Shown here in pieces: positions 1 to 5,600 of a DNA stretch of 9,813 nt (its first letter is position 1; each line of letters begins with the position of its first letter). The stretch comes from Balneolales bacterium. Its GTDB lineage: Bacteria; Bacteroidota; Rhodothermia; Balneolales; Natronogracilivirgulaceae. The position numbers were made by a program, and so were the translations under genes. The stretch spans positions 1 to 9,813 of the forward strand of contig SLLP01000190.1 in NCBI GenBank assembly GCA_007133995.1, given 5' to 3'. The notes beneath the pieces are model-generated. The model was not told the DNA's origin. It saw only the letters and a list, made by a program, of their open reading frames with translations, and did no database searches.

Positions 1-730
1 CATAGCGCACCTCCTTTTTCTCGACTTCGCGGTACTTGGCCTGGAGGCGCAGATTCACCTGTTCCATCTCTTCGGATTGCAGGTGAAGCGACGTGACCAC
101 GGTACTTTGCTTCCCGGACTTTTTGCCGGTTGTTGCCCATTCCGGCGCCTTTTTCAGACGCGGTTGCTGTTTGAACAGCTCCACCTTCTCCATCATCTGC
201 CCTATGATGCCGTCCGACAGGATCATCACCGGATTCCGGTATTTGAATGCCAGGTCGAACGCCAACCGCACGAAGTCAACACTCTCCTGTACCGTCGACG
301 GAGCCAGGACGATGAGCTTGTAGTCACCGTGTCCGCCCCCTTTGACGGCCTGGAAATAATCGGATTGCGACGGCTGGATGGTCGCCAGACCCGGTCCGGC
401 CCGCACCACATTCACGATGACGCAGGGCAGTTCCGCACCGGCCAGATAGGAGACCCCCTCCATCTTGAGGCTGATGCCCGGGCTCGACGACGAGGTCATC
501 GCCCTTTTGCCGCATCCGGCCGCGCCGTAGACCATATTGATGGCAGCGATTTCGCTTTCGGCCTGAAGCACCTGCATGCCGGTACGTTCCGCGGTATTGG
601 CCCTCATCAGGTATTCGATGATTTCCGACTGCGGGGTGATCGGGTATCCGAAATAGGCATCCACACCGGCCAGGATGGCAGCCTCCGCCATGGCCTCATT
701 GCCCTTCATTAGTCTGATATCTTTTTCCAT
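1..730 (-). CDS. vorB: 2-oxoacid:ferredoxin oxidoreductase, alpha subunit (VorB/KorA-like), C-terminus cut by window edge
   Basis: Partial: 243 codons are visible, reading from 730 toward the window start; relatives are about 350-360 residues, so roughly two thirds is present. The family oxidatively decarboxylates 2-oxoacids (branched-chain 2-oxoacids for Vor, 2-oxoglutarate for Kor) to the acyl-CoA, passing electrons to ferredoxin in the cytoplasm. The N-terminus reads MEKDIRLMKGNEAMAEAA, followed by the family signature GYPITPQSEI (residues 28-37), then a Glu-containing helix ESEIAAINMVYGAA (58-71), the loop TSSSSPGISLK (79-89) and VVRAGPGLATIQPSQSD (108-124). This is the pyrimidine-binding POR_N domain. 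From about residue 187 comes the linker to the C-terminal domain, which is outside. The start is preceded only by a weak AGAGAG. It lies 34 bases after the ferredoxin subunit, in one operon; TPP-binding and gamma subunits would be expected next, beyond the edge. Vor versus Kor specificity cannot be decided from this fragment. Confidence 0.92.
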   Translation of the reverse strand, partial: MEKDIRLMKGNEAMAEAAILAGVDAYFGYPITPQSEIIEYLMRANTAERTGMQVLQAESEIAAINMVYGAAGCGKRAMTSSSSPGISLKMEGVSYLAGAELPCVIVNVVRAGPGLATIQPSQSDYFQAVKGGGHGDYKLIVLAPSTVQESVDFVRLAFDLAFKYRNPVMILSDGIIGQMMEKVELFKQQPRLKKAPEWATTGKKSGKQSTVVTSLHLQSEEMEQVNLRLQAKYREVEKKEVRY

Positions 731-764
731 AAGCTCTCTGTTTTTCTTTCAGCCTATTCCTGGT

Positions 765-992
765 TCAACCGACCGGTTCCTTTTCCCGGTAAACGGTAAT
801 CACAGCATCCGGACACACAATGGCGCAGTTGGCGCACCCAGTGCAGTCGGAGTTGACTTTCACGATATACTGATACCCTTTTGCGTTGACCGTTCGACTT
901 ACTGAGAGCACGTCTTTGGGACAAGCATCCAGACACACCTGGCATCCCTTGCACTTCTCAATGTCTATAATAATGTCTCCCTTTGCTGCCAT
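765..992 (-). CDS. vorD: Two-[4Fe-4S] ferredoxin subunit of 2-oxoacid:ferredoxin oxidoreductase (VorD/KorD-like)
   Basis: A 75-residue protein with two complete CxxCxxCxxxCP motifs: C14, C17, C20, C24-P and C50, C53, C56, C60-P. This is the classic 2[4Fe-4S] ferredoxin fold, with the second group of each pair crossing over to ligate the other cluster. The clusters are linked by a short segment (residues 25-49) with hydrophobic strands around YQYIVKV. Placed first in the operon, 34 bases ahead of the alpha subunit, it fits the delta subunit that carries electrons from the TPP site to external ferredoxin. The start MAAKGDIIID is the only sensible one. No SD is obvious: the preceding bases read AATAACCACGCAT. 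The 291 bases upstream contain several inverted repeats and probably the operon promoter. A stand-alone ferredoxin is possible, but the adjacency makes the subunit role much likelier. Confidence 0.9.
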   Translation of the reverse strand: MAAKGDIIIDIEKCKGCQVCLDACPKDVLSVSRTVNAKGYQYIVKVNSDCTGCANCAIVCPDAVITVYREKEPVG

Positions 993-1122
993 ATGCGTGG
1001 TTATTATGAGTAAAACGTTATGAAAAAGAAAAGCGCTTCCAGTTCAAAACCGACGTGCCTCATATTTCTGGTTGCTACCTGTGTGTATTGATGATAACGT
1101 TGATGTAGATTCGTAGTTGTAT

Positions 1123-1137
1123 ACACCAAGATGGTGT
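1123..1137. repeat. Inverted repeat ACACCA-AGA-TGGTGT in the leader of the ferredoxin/vorB operon
   Basis: Perfect six-base arms with a three-base centre, in the 291-bp non-coding stretch between the DJ-1/PfpI gene and the ferredoxin gene. On the plus strand it runs straight into TTTT (1138-1141), but no plus-strand gene is nearby to terminate. It could be a dyad operator or an RNA hairpin in the minus-strand transcript. Next to it (1147-1166) is an AT-only inverted repeat, TAAAAAAA-CAAT-TTTTTTTA with one extra T, which gives a U-rich run in either direction. Confidence 0.4.
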
Positions 1138-1174
1138 TTTTCCGGGTAAAAAAACAATTTTTTTTACGATCTGG

Positions 1175-1190
1175 AGCTATGCCTATAGCT
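1175..1190. repeat. Inverted repeat AGCTAT-GCCT-ATAGCT upstream of the ferredoxin/vorB operon
   Basis: Perfect six-base arms around a four-base loop. In the minus-strand transcript leaving the DJ-1/PfpI gene, it is followed after eight bases by an A-run and then a U-run (1166-1147). Together these may act as a weak terminator for that gene, though the geometry is not that of a textbook intrinsic terminator. An operator role for the downstream operon is the alternative. Confidence 0.35.
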
Positions 1191-1207
1191 GATAATATGA
1201 TACCCGA

Positions 1208-1222
1208 ATCTGAAGATCAGAT
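1208..1222. repeat. Inverted repeat ATCTGA-AGA-TCAGAT upstream of the ferredoxin/vorB operon
   Basis: Perfect six-base arms with the same AGA centre as the repeat at 1123-1137, although the arm sequences differ. It lies about 60 bases after the stop of the DJ-1/PfpI gene. Apart from these dyads I see no gene in 993-1283: no small reading frame with a convincing start, and no RNA gene that I recognise. No promoter close to a known consensus stands out. Confidence 0.35.
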
Positions 1223-1283
1223 GAAGTCATTCCGGAGGTTGCAACATCCTTATGTAACGTACTTATGTGATGCCGCTAAACGG

Positions 1284-1868
1284 TCACGGTAGTCTCATCT
1301 GCTCTCTGACCGATTCCTTGTTGGACTTGCTGGTCAGCATCTCGAGCAGACGGAATGCCACTTCGAGGGCGGTGGCCGGTCCGGTTGACGTGATGATGTT
1401 TTGATCCACCACAATCCTTTCATCCAGCACTTCGGCTCCGTATCGCGCGAGCTGTGTTCTGCGTGATCCATCCGGCAGATCATAGGTGGTCGCTTTCCGG
1501 TTTTTCAGGACGCCGGATTTGCCAATGGGCAGGGCTCCGACACAGACCGAGGCGATGGGTTTCCCGCTCCGGTCAAATGTACGAATGAGTCCAAGGAATC
1601 GCTCGTCGAAGGCATCTTCGTAGAAACCGGCCGATTCGAATCCGCCGGGTATGGCCAGGGCGTCGAACTTTTCAGGATCGATGCTCTCAAAAGCCGCTTC
1701 CGGACGCACGATGAGGTTCCAGGTGCAGGTGATCTCCGGCCGGAGCGCCGTCGTCACCACGCTGACAGGCTCTGCGCCTACCTCCCGACTCCATCCCATC
1801 ACATCGGTGAAGACGCTGGCTTCGTAGGCCTCGAAACCCTGCGGCAAATATAGAAGTATGTTTTTCAT
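1284..1868 (-). CDS. DJ-1/PfpI family protein (class I glutamine amidotransferase-like)
   Basis: A 194-residue protein of normal length for the family. It starts MKNILLYLPQGFEAYEAS: beta strand 1 followed by the acidic residue region (E13/E16) that in DJ-1 relatives hydrogen-bonds the nucleophile. The segment FDALAIPGGFESAGF (68-82) is the GG turn, and ASVCVGALPIGKSGVL (106-121) is the nucleophile elbow with the reactive cysteine C109. VVDQNIITSTGPATALEVAFRLLE (153-176) is the conserved C-terminal part. The family includes glyoxalase III/deglycase-like, chaperone, isocyanide hydratase and protease-like members, all using this Cys; the exact reaction cannot be read from sequence. No signal peptide, so cytoplasmic. 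The start has no clear SD (leader CTTTCTTTAACAGC). It is transcribed alone, between the toxin-antitoxin relic and the ferredoxin operon. The 207 bases upstream (1869-2075) show no gene. Confidence 0.9.
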   Translation of the reverse strand: MKNILLYLPQGFEAYEASVFTDVMGWSREVGAEPVSVVTTALRPEITCTWNLIVRPEAAFESIDPEKFDALAIPGGFESAGFYEDAFDERFLGLIRTFDRSGKPIASVCVGALPIGKSGVLKNRKATTYDLPDGSRRTQLARYGAEVLDERIVVDQNIITSTGPATALEVAFRLLEMLTSKSNKESVREQMRLP

Positions 1869-2075
1869 GCTGTTAAAGAAAGTTTTCCATTCATTCAGCC
1901 AGGGGCTGTTTTGTATTGCTCAACTACTTTTCGAAATGCAAATTTGGGAACAACTCATTGCCGGACGACGCAGGTCATGGAATCATGCGGACTCATGATC
2001 AGAAGGGCTGAGTTTGCCGGTTATGTTATGGTGGTTGGCCATGCGTTTCGGCCTGCCTGTAAAATAGCAAAAGAG

Positions 2076-2405
2076 TCACTGGTAATCCCCGAGCCACAGC
2101 ACATATTCGCCATATTCCGTGCTTGCAAACGTCCGGTGCAGCCGGATGCCCGCCGTAATCATCAGAATTCGTGTGATCTGTGCGGGGATCACGTACAGGC
2201 AGTCGTAGTAATCGGTGTTCTTTTCAATCGACAAGTCCAGCGCAAGATCCCGGTATTTGGCCGTTTCCAGCACATGCACGGGCAAAGCCCGAAGCGCCCG
2301 GTTCATTTGAAACACCTGTGCCGTGGAAAGCAACCCTTTCCTTGCCAGCTTTGTCAGCACGCTGTTCATTTCCAGATAGAAATAATCCGGAATACAGTGC
2401 TTCAC
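2076..2405 (-). pseudogene. PIN-domain (VapC/FitB-type) toxin, N-terminally truncated and catalytically altered
   Basis: From a GTG at 2405 this frame gives 109 residues resembling the last three quarters of a VapC-like PIN ribonuclease: IPDYFYLEMNSVLTKLARKG (residues 5-24, with the second conserved acidic residue in YLEMN), then YRDLALDLSIEKNTDYYDCLYV (51-72), with the third acid in YYD. Family members are usually about 130-140 residues and begin with a strand carrying Asp (xxxDTSVL or DASVA). That strand and about 45 residues are missing, and neither alternative upstream frame encodes it. The fourth conserved acid, normally Asp in a TAD motif, reads ITAG here (codon GGC, one transition from GAC). 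Missing the first Asp and altered at the fourth, it should not form the metal site of an active RNase. The GTG overlaps the frame-restored antitoxin stop as GTGA, the usual coupling in such operons. It is called a relic by inference; a functional shortened protein is less likely. Confidence 0.75.
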
Positions 2406-2622
2406 CGGTCCCTGTCCTCCCTCAAAATGTCCATAAGGTCAGGTGCAGGTTTTTTTCGGCTTCCCAGGAAACCCTGGCTTCGGCTATCATGGAGATGGCT
2501 TCTTCCCGGGTGGATGTGCCGGCGTATTTCTCAAGGAGCGCCTTGATCTCGGCATTCATGGACCGGCTGTTGGCCTCAGATTCCGCACAAACCAGAACTC
2601 ATTCACCGGACGGTCTCAACAT
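2402..2622 (-). pseudogene. Ribbon-helix-helix (Arc/FitA-like) antitoxin, disrupted by a TGA and a frameshift
   Basis: Reading minus strand from ATG 2622, the frame starts MLRPSGE, meets TGA at 2601-2599, and continues VLVCAESEANSRSMNAEIKA followed by LLEKYAGTSTREEAISMIAE. The core AEANxRSMNAEI is the helix-turn-helix part of Arc-type ribbon-helix-helix antitoxins. The spacing from the LRxP strand through the TGA to EAN matches the family without a gap, so the TGA looks like a simple nonsense change. At 2456-2450 there is a run of seven A; the frame then ends at TGA 2424-2422. One extra base there (or a -1 slip) restores a typical antitoxin tail, KKPAPDLMDILREDRDR, whose stop (2404-2402) overlaps the toxin GTG by four bases. 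Intact partners bind their own promoter and neutralise the PIN toxin. Two independent lesions point to decay. Start and upstream limit are uncertain. Confidence 0.7.
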
Positions 2623-2653
2623 GTCGTTGCTGCAAGCTTCCGGACGCGCCTCT

Positions 2654-2788
2654 CTACCCTGCCAAATGAATCCGGACCCAAATCCCTGCCCGGTCTCGGA
2701 CTCCGGCCTTTTCCTGCATCAGCTTCATGCCCAGCAGACTCGTTTCAAAGAGCGGCCCAAATGTATTTTCGATGTCACTCTTTTCCAT
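2654..2788 (-). CDS. Unrecognised 44-residue reading frame
   Basis: ATG at 2788 opens a short frame beginning MEKSDIENTFGPLFETSLLG, continuing with MKLMQEKAGVRDRAG and ending at TAG 2656-2654. A GGGG seven bases upstream could act as a poor ribosome site. I do not recognise a family. The sequence is charged, with an amphipathic stretch (residues 10-28) and no signal peptide. It lies between the GGT-like gene, which ends 57 bases upstream, and the disrupted antitoxin. It may be a genuine small protein, the remaining N-terminus of another decayed gene, or chance. The rest of 2623-2845 shows nothing convincing in either strand. Confidence 0.25.
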   Translation of the reverse strand: MEKSDIENTFGPLFETSLLGMKLMQEKAGVRDRAGIWVRIHLAG

Positions 2789-2845
2789 CAGTGCCCCGCG
2801 AAATGTCTATCATACATCGGTATCCCACGGTCCGTCAATATTGCA

Positions 2846-4567
2846 TCAATACCCCACAGCCTGCCCGTCGGCCCGCGACTCCGACGCCCCGAAGTACACG
2901 CCTTTCTCATCGTCGAACAGAATGCCCTGGTAACGGCCGTAGAACCCGCCGCCGACCTCGACCCGGTGCCCCCTGGCCCGTAGCGCCTCCACGATTCCCG
3001 GGTCGATCTGCGACTCGAACCGCACCAGACCGCCATCCTCCAGCATATCCGAAAACGCGTCGGTCGGTTCGGTGGAGTTCGTGTGCAGCCAGCGGATCGC
3101 GTCGCCCGCCTCCTGCACGTTCATCTCGAAGTCGATAATGTTCACCAGGATCTGCACGTGACCGATCGGCTGAAACTCCCCGCCCATCACGCCGAGGGAG
3201 AACCACGGACGCCCGTTCCGGGTGACGAACCCGGGGATAATCGTGTGGAACGGCCGCTTGCCGGGCTCATAGACGTTGGGGTGCTCCGGATCCAGCGAGA
3301 ACAGTTCGCCGCGGTTCTGGAAGCTGAAGCCCGTACCCGGCACCACGAATCCGGTGCCCATGCCGCGGAAGTTGCTCTGGATGAGCGAGACCATATTGCC
3401 GTGCCGATCGGCGGTGGTCAGATAGATTGTGCCGCCGTCCTGCAGGCCCTTCACGCCGCTGGTGATGCGCTCCAGAGCGCGATCGCCAATCAGCGCCCGG
3501 CGCTCCTCCGCGTACTCCTCGCTGATAAGCGTTTTGAACGGGAGTCCGTCCACAAAATCCGGATCCGCATAGTACTTCGCGCGATCCTCATAGGCCAGTT
3601 TCTTGGCTTCGATCATCAGGTGCAGCGCCTCCGGACTGTTGAAGCCCATCGAGGCCAGGTCGTATCCTTCCAGGATGTTCAGCATCTGCAGTACCGCCGT
3701 GCCCTGATTGTTCTGGCCGATCTGGTAGACATCGTATCCGCGGTAGGATGCCACCAGCGGCTCGTGCCACTCGGACTGGTGCTGCTCGAAATCCTCGAAC
3801 CGCAGGTAACCGCCGTGCTCGCGCATGAATGCGTCGACCTTGCGGGCAATTTCGCCGCGATAAAACGCATCGCGTCCCTGTTCGGCCAGCAGGCGATACG
3901 TATTGCCCAGATCCGGATTGCGGAAGATTTCGCCCTTCTCGGGTCCGCGTCCGTCGATTGTGAACGTCTCCGCAAAAGCCCCGGCCCTGCCGCTTAATAA
4001 GCGAGCGCTCCGCTGCCAGGCATCGGCGATCACCTCCGACACGGGAAATCCGTTCTCCGCATAATCGATGGCCGGTTGCAGGATGCGGTCCATCGGCAAC
4101 CTCCCGAACCTGCCGTGCATCTCAAACCACCCGTCCACCGCGCCCGGAACGGAAACGGATAGCAAACTCGACGGCAGAATGCGATCGGTCTCCATGCGCT
4201 CCAGCTCGACCAGCAACTGCTCATAGGATAATCCAAGGGGCGACCGGCCGCTGGCATTCAGCGCGTATACCCGGCCCGACTCCTCATGCCAGATGAGTGC
4301 GAACAGGTCGCCGCCAATGCCGTTGCCCGTCGGTTCCATCAATCCCATGGCCGCATTGGCAGCAATGGCAGCGTCGATGGCGTTTCCGCCCTGTTTGAGG
4401 ATATCGAGTCCGACCTGCGCAGCCAGCGGCTGACTCGTGGCCACCATTCCGTTGGCGGCAATCACTTCCGAGCGGGTTGCGTATCGGTCATTCAAACGGT
4501 CAATTTGTGCCATAACTTCCCCATATATTGCCGTGACAAGTAAAAAAATCAGCAATCCGTTTTTCAT
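2846..4567 (-). CDS. Secreted gamma-glutamyltransferase-family (Ntn hydrolase) enzyme
   Basis: A 573-residue GGT-family proenzyme. Residues 1-21 (MKNGLLIFLLVTAIYGEVMAQ) form a signal peptide, so it acts in the periplasm or outside. Motifs in order: GMVATSQPLAAQVGLDILKQ (40-59), GGNAIDAAIAAN (60-71), EPTGNGIGGDLFALIW (78-93), NASGRSP (104-110, the Arg region that contacts the substrate carboxylate in known GGTs), and DGGTIYLT (377-384), where T380 is the expected self-cleavage point and N-terminal nucleophile, splitting a large subunit from one of 194 residues. Then KRPFHTIIP (437-445), LGVMGGEFQP (458-467) and ending GASESRADGQAVGY. The family hydrolyses or transfers gamma-glutamyl groups; some members are acylases. 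E. coli GGT has Ser-Ser where this has H441-T442, so glutathione may not be the substrate. The leader is A-rich (AACTAAACAAAAAAA) without SD. It is divergent from the peroxiredoxin gene. A distinctly GC-rich third-position bias produces long antisense frames. Confidence 0.93.
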   Translation of the reverse strand: MKNGLLIFLLVTAIYGEVMAQIDRLNDRYATRSEVIAANGMVATSQPLAAQVGLDILKQGGNAIDAAIAANAAMGLMEPTGNGIGGDLFALIWHEESGRVYALNASGRSPLGLSYEQLLVELERMETDRILPSSLLSVSVPGAVDGWFEMHGRFGRLPMDRILQPAIDYAENGFPVSEVIADAWQRSARLLSGRAGAFAETFTIDGRGPEKGEIFRNPDLGNTYRLLAEQGRDAFYRGEIARKVDAFMREHGGYLRFEDFEQHQSEWHEPLVASYRGYDVYQIGQNNQGTAVLQMLNILEGYDLASMGFNSPEALHLMIEAKKLAYEDRAKYYADPDFVDGLPFKTLISEEYAEERRALIGDRALERITSGVKGLQDGGTIYLTTADRHGNMVSLIQSNFRGMGTGFVVPGTGFSFQNRGELFSLDPEHPNVYEPGKRPFHTIIPGFVTRNGRPWFSLGVMGGEFQPIGHVQILVNIIDFEMNVQEAGDAIRWLHTNSTEPTDAFSDMLEDGGLVRFESQIDPGIVEALRARGHRVEVGGGFYGRYQGILFDDEKGVYFGASESRADGQAVGY

Positions 4568-4827
4568 TTTTTTTGTTTAGTTGATTCCGGTTGACAACGC
4601 AAAATATCAAAATACCGGATGATAATCGTAACCAGGATGTGGCTTGACCAGTTTATAACACAGAATGACACCTATCACCGAACAGGGGACGCAACCGGTA
4701 CAGCCGGAAAAATTTTATGCAAGTCCGGATAAATCTACGCAACGATTTTCGCCGGAATACGGTTAGAACTATTTGTTGCATCATATCTCATAATTTCACA
4801 CAATTCCATTAACAAAAAAGGTACAAA
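4568..4827. promoter_or_regulatory. Divergent intergenic region between the GGT-like and peroxiredoxin genes
   Basis: 260 bases with no gene. Because the flanking genes diverge, it must hold both promoters. On the minus side, two nearby copies of TATTTTG (about 4600-4616) resemble the -7 element used by Bacteroidota sigma factors (TAnnTTTG), but I see no good partner at -33. On the plus side, CATAAT (about 4789-4794) and TTTG (about 4771-4774) are weak candidates. The peroxiredoxin start has an AAGG-type ribosome site (AAAAAAGGTACAAAATG). TCCGG and CCGGA about 30 bases apart form a loose dyad (about 4725-4757). None of these is strong. Confidence 0.4.
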
Positions 4828-5436
4828 ATGAATACGAATCGCGTCCTCATATTATCCATGCTTGCCCTTTCACTGTTGTTCACCTCTGCTTTGGCCGGAA
4901 GCGGCAACACCGCCGACCGGCACGCCGACATCCAGCTGAAGGCGGGCGACCCGGCACCTGTTTTCCAATCGGTGACCGACGATGGTGAAGTCTGGAAAAG
5001 TACCGATCACGAAGGCAGTATTCTGGTCGTATTCTTTTTTCCCGCAGCCATGACCGGCGGATGTACCGCACAGGCATGCAGCTTCCGGGATAACCGGTCA
5101 CAGCTTGTCGAGATGGGTGCTGAAGTGGTGGGTATCAGCGGTGATCAGATCGGCAATCTCCGGATTTTCCGCCGGACCAACAACCTCAACTTTCCCCTGA
5201 TCACGGATTCCGACGGCAGCATCGCCCGTGCATTCGGCGTACCTGTCAGAGAAGGCGGTACCATCACCAGGGAAATTGACGGGGAAGAAGTTGAATTGAC
5301 TCGTAATGTAACAACAGCCCGCTGGACTTTCATCATCGATGAGGAGGGGAAAATTGCCTATGTGGACAGTGAGGTCAAGGCCGCCGTTGACAGTGAAAAC
5401 GTGATTGCCGCCATCCGGGAAATGCAGGTCCGCTGA
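4828..5436 (+). CDS. Secreted peroxiredoxin, AhpC/TSA family, PrxQ/Bcp type
   Basis: 202 residues: signal peptide (residues 1-23, hydrophobic LILSMLALSLLFTSALA) followed by a thioredoxin-fold peroxiredoxin. LKAGDPAPVF (37-46) is the usual entry strand. FFFPAAMTGGCTAQACSFRD (69-88) is the active site, with peroxidatic C79 after the conserved T76 and a second Cys, C84, five residues on, the spacing typical of atypical two-Cys PrxQ/Bcp enzymes that form an intramolecular disulfide. GISGD (103-107), FPLITDSDGSIARAFGVP (122-139) and RWTFIIDEEGKIAY (165-178, containing the conserved Arg) complete the fold. It reduces peroxides with electrons from a thioredoxin-like donor; the signal peptide puts it in the periplasm, whereas classical Bcp is cytoplasmic. 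ATG 4828 has an AGGT seven bases upstream. It is monocistronic as far as can be seen, divergent from the GGT-like gene. A tandem repeat spans its stop. Confidence 0.93.
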   Translation: MNTNRVLILSMLALSLLFTSALAGSGNTADRHADIQLKAGDPAPVFQSVTDDGEVWKSTDHEGSILVVFFFPAAMTGGCTAQACSFRDNRSQLVEMGAEVVGISGDQIGNLRIFRRTNNLNFPLITDSDGSIARAFGVPVREGGTITREIDGEEVELTRNVTTARWTFIIDEEGKIAYVDSEVKAAVDSENVIAAIREMQVR

Positions 5437-5482
5437 CAGCATAACAAGGTCCGTTGACAGCATAAACAGCATAAACAGGTCC
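5426..5482 (+). repeat. Imperfect tandem duplication across the peroxiredoxin stop codon
   Basis: Unit one, AGGTCCGCTGACAGCATAAC (5426-5445), is repeated as AGGTCCGTTGACAGCATAAA from 5447, followed by a further ACAGCATAA piece and a third AGGTCC (5477-5482). The first copy contains the TGA stop (5434-5436). The second copy keeps an identical out-of-frame TGA. It looks like a recent slippage or unequal duplication of the gene's 3' end. Confidence 0.8.
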
Positions 5483-5529
5483 TCGGACGGCAGAACCAGC
5501 TTCGCAGCAGCATCAGACGAAAACTTCTA

Positions 5530-5563
5530 CTGGAAATTCAGCCGCTTTTTCTCCAATTTCCGG
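5530..5563 (+). repeat. Inverted repeat in the gap before the lipoprotein gene
   Basis: CTGGAAATT (5530-5538) can pair with AATTTCCGG (5555-5563), counting one G-U pair, around a 16-base loop. No T-run follows, so it is not a standard terminator. It lies 37 bases before the lipoprotein start and may be a leader hairpin or a weak, non-canonical end for the peroxiredoxin transcript. The rest of 5437-5600 holds no gene. Confidence 0.35.
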
Positions 5564-5591
5564 TAAGAAAAAAATCTGTCTGATTTTCACA

Positions 5592-5596
5592 TGGAG
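5592..5596 (+). promoter_or_regulatory. Strong ribosome binding site (GGAGG) of the lipoprotein gene
   Basis: GGAGG sits four bases before ATG 5601 and seven before ATG 5604 in ATGGAGGTGTATGATGGC. The spacing favours 5604 slightly, making the first Met uncertain. It is one of the few strong SD sites in the window. The ATG at 5591 overlaps this site and opens a different frame, so it is not the start. Confidence 0.7.
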
Positions 5597-5600
5597 GTGT

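Noticed and set aside
77..712. 211-codon plus-strand open frame
   Set aside because: Lies antisense within the 2-oxoacid oxidoreductase alpha subunit gene, which has clear family motifs; the composition (rich in His, Arg, Gln) is that of a shadow.
1123..1141. Plus-strand intrinsic terminator (stem followed by T-run)
   Set aside because: There is no plus-strand gene upstream for it to terminate, and the stem is only six base pairs with a short T-run, so I kept it as an inverted repeat only.
1911..2546. 211-codon plus-strand frame
   Set aside because: Antisense to the PIN and ribbon-helix-helix frames, with no domain signature; the minus-strand similarities are far better.
2654..2788. Similarity of the 44-codon frame to GxxExxY-type proteins
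   Set aside because: Only a vague GPxxxES-like resemblance, with the motif glycine and spacing not matching; not strong enough to name a family.
2180..3138. Overlapping plus-strand frames of 267 and 231 codons
   Set aside because: They run across the antitoxin/toxin relic, the spacer and the end of the GGT-like gene. Their translations are Pro/Arg/Ser-rich and unlike any protein, while the minus strand carries recognisable motifs.
3083..3997. 304-codon plus-strand open frame
   Set aside because: Fully antisense to the GGT-like gene; it arises from the GC-biased third codon positions of that gene and has no recognisable domain.
5571..5587. AAAATC-TGTCT-GATTTT hairpin before the lipoprotein gene
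   Set aside because: AT-only short stem without a following T-run; likely chance.
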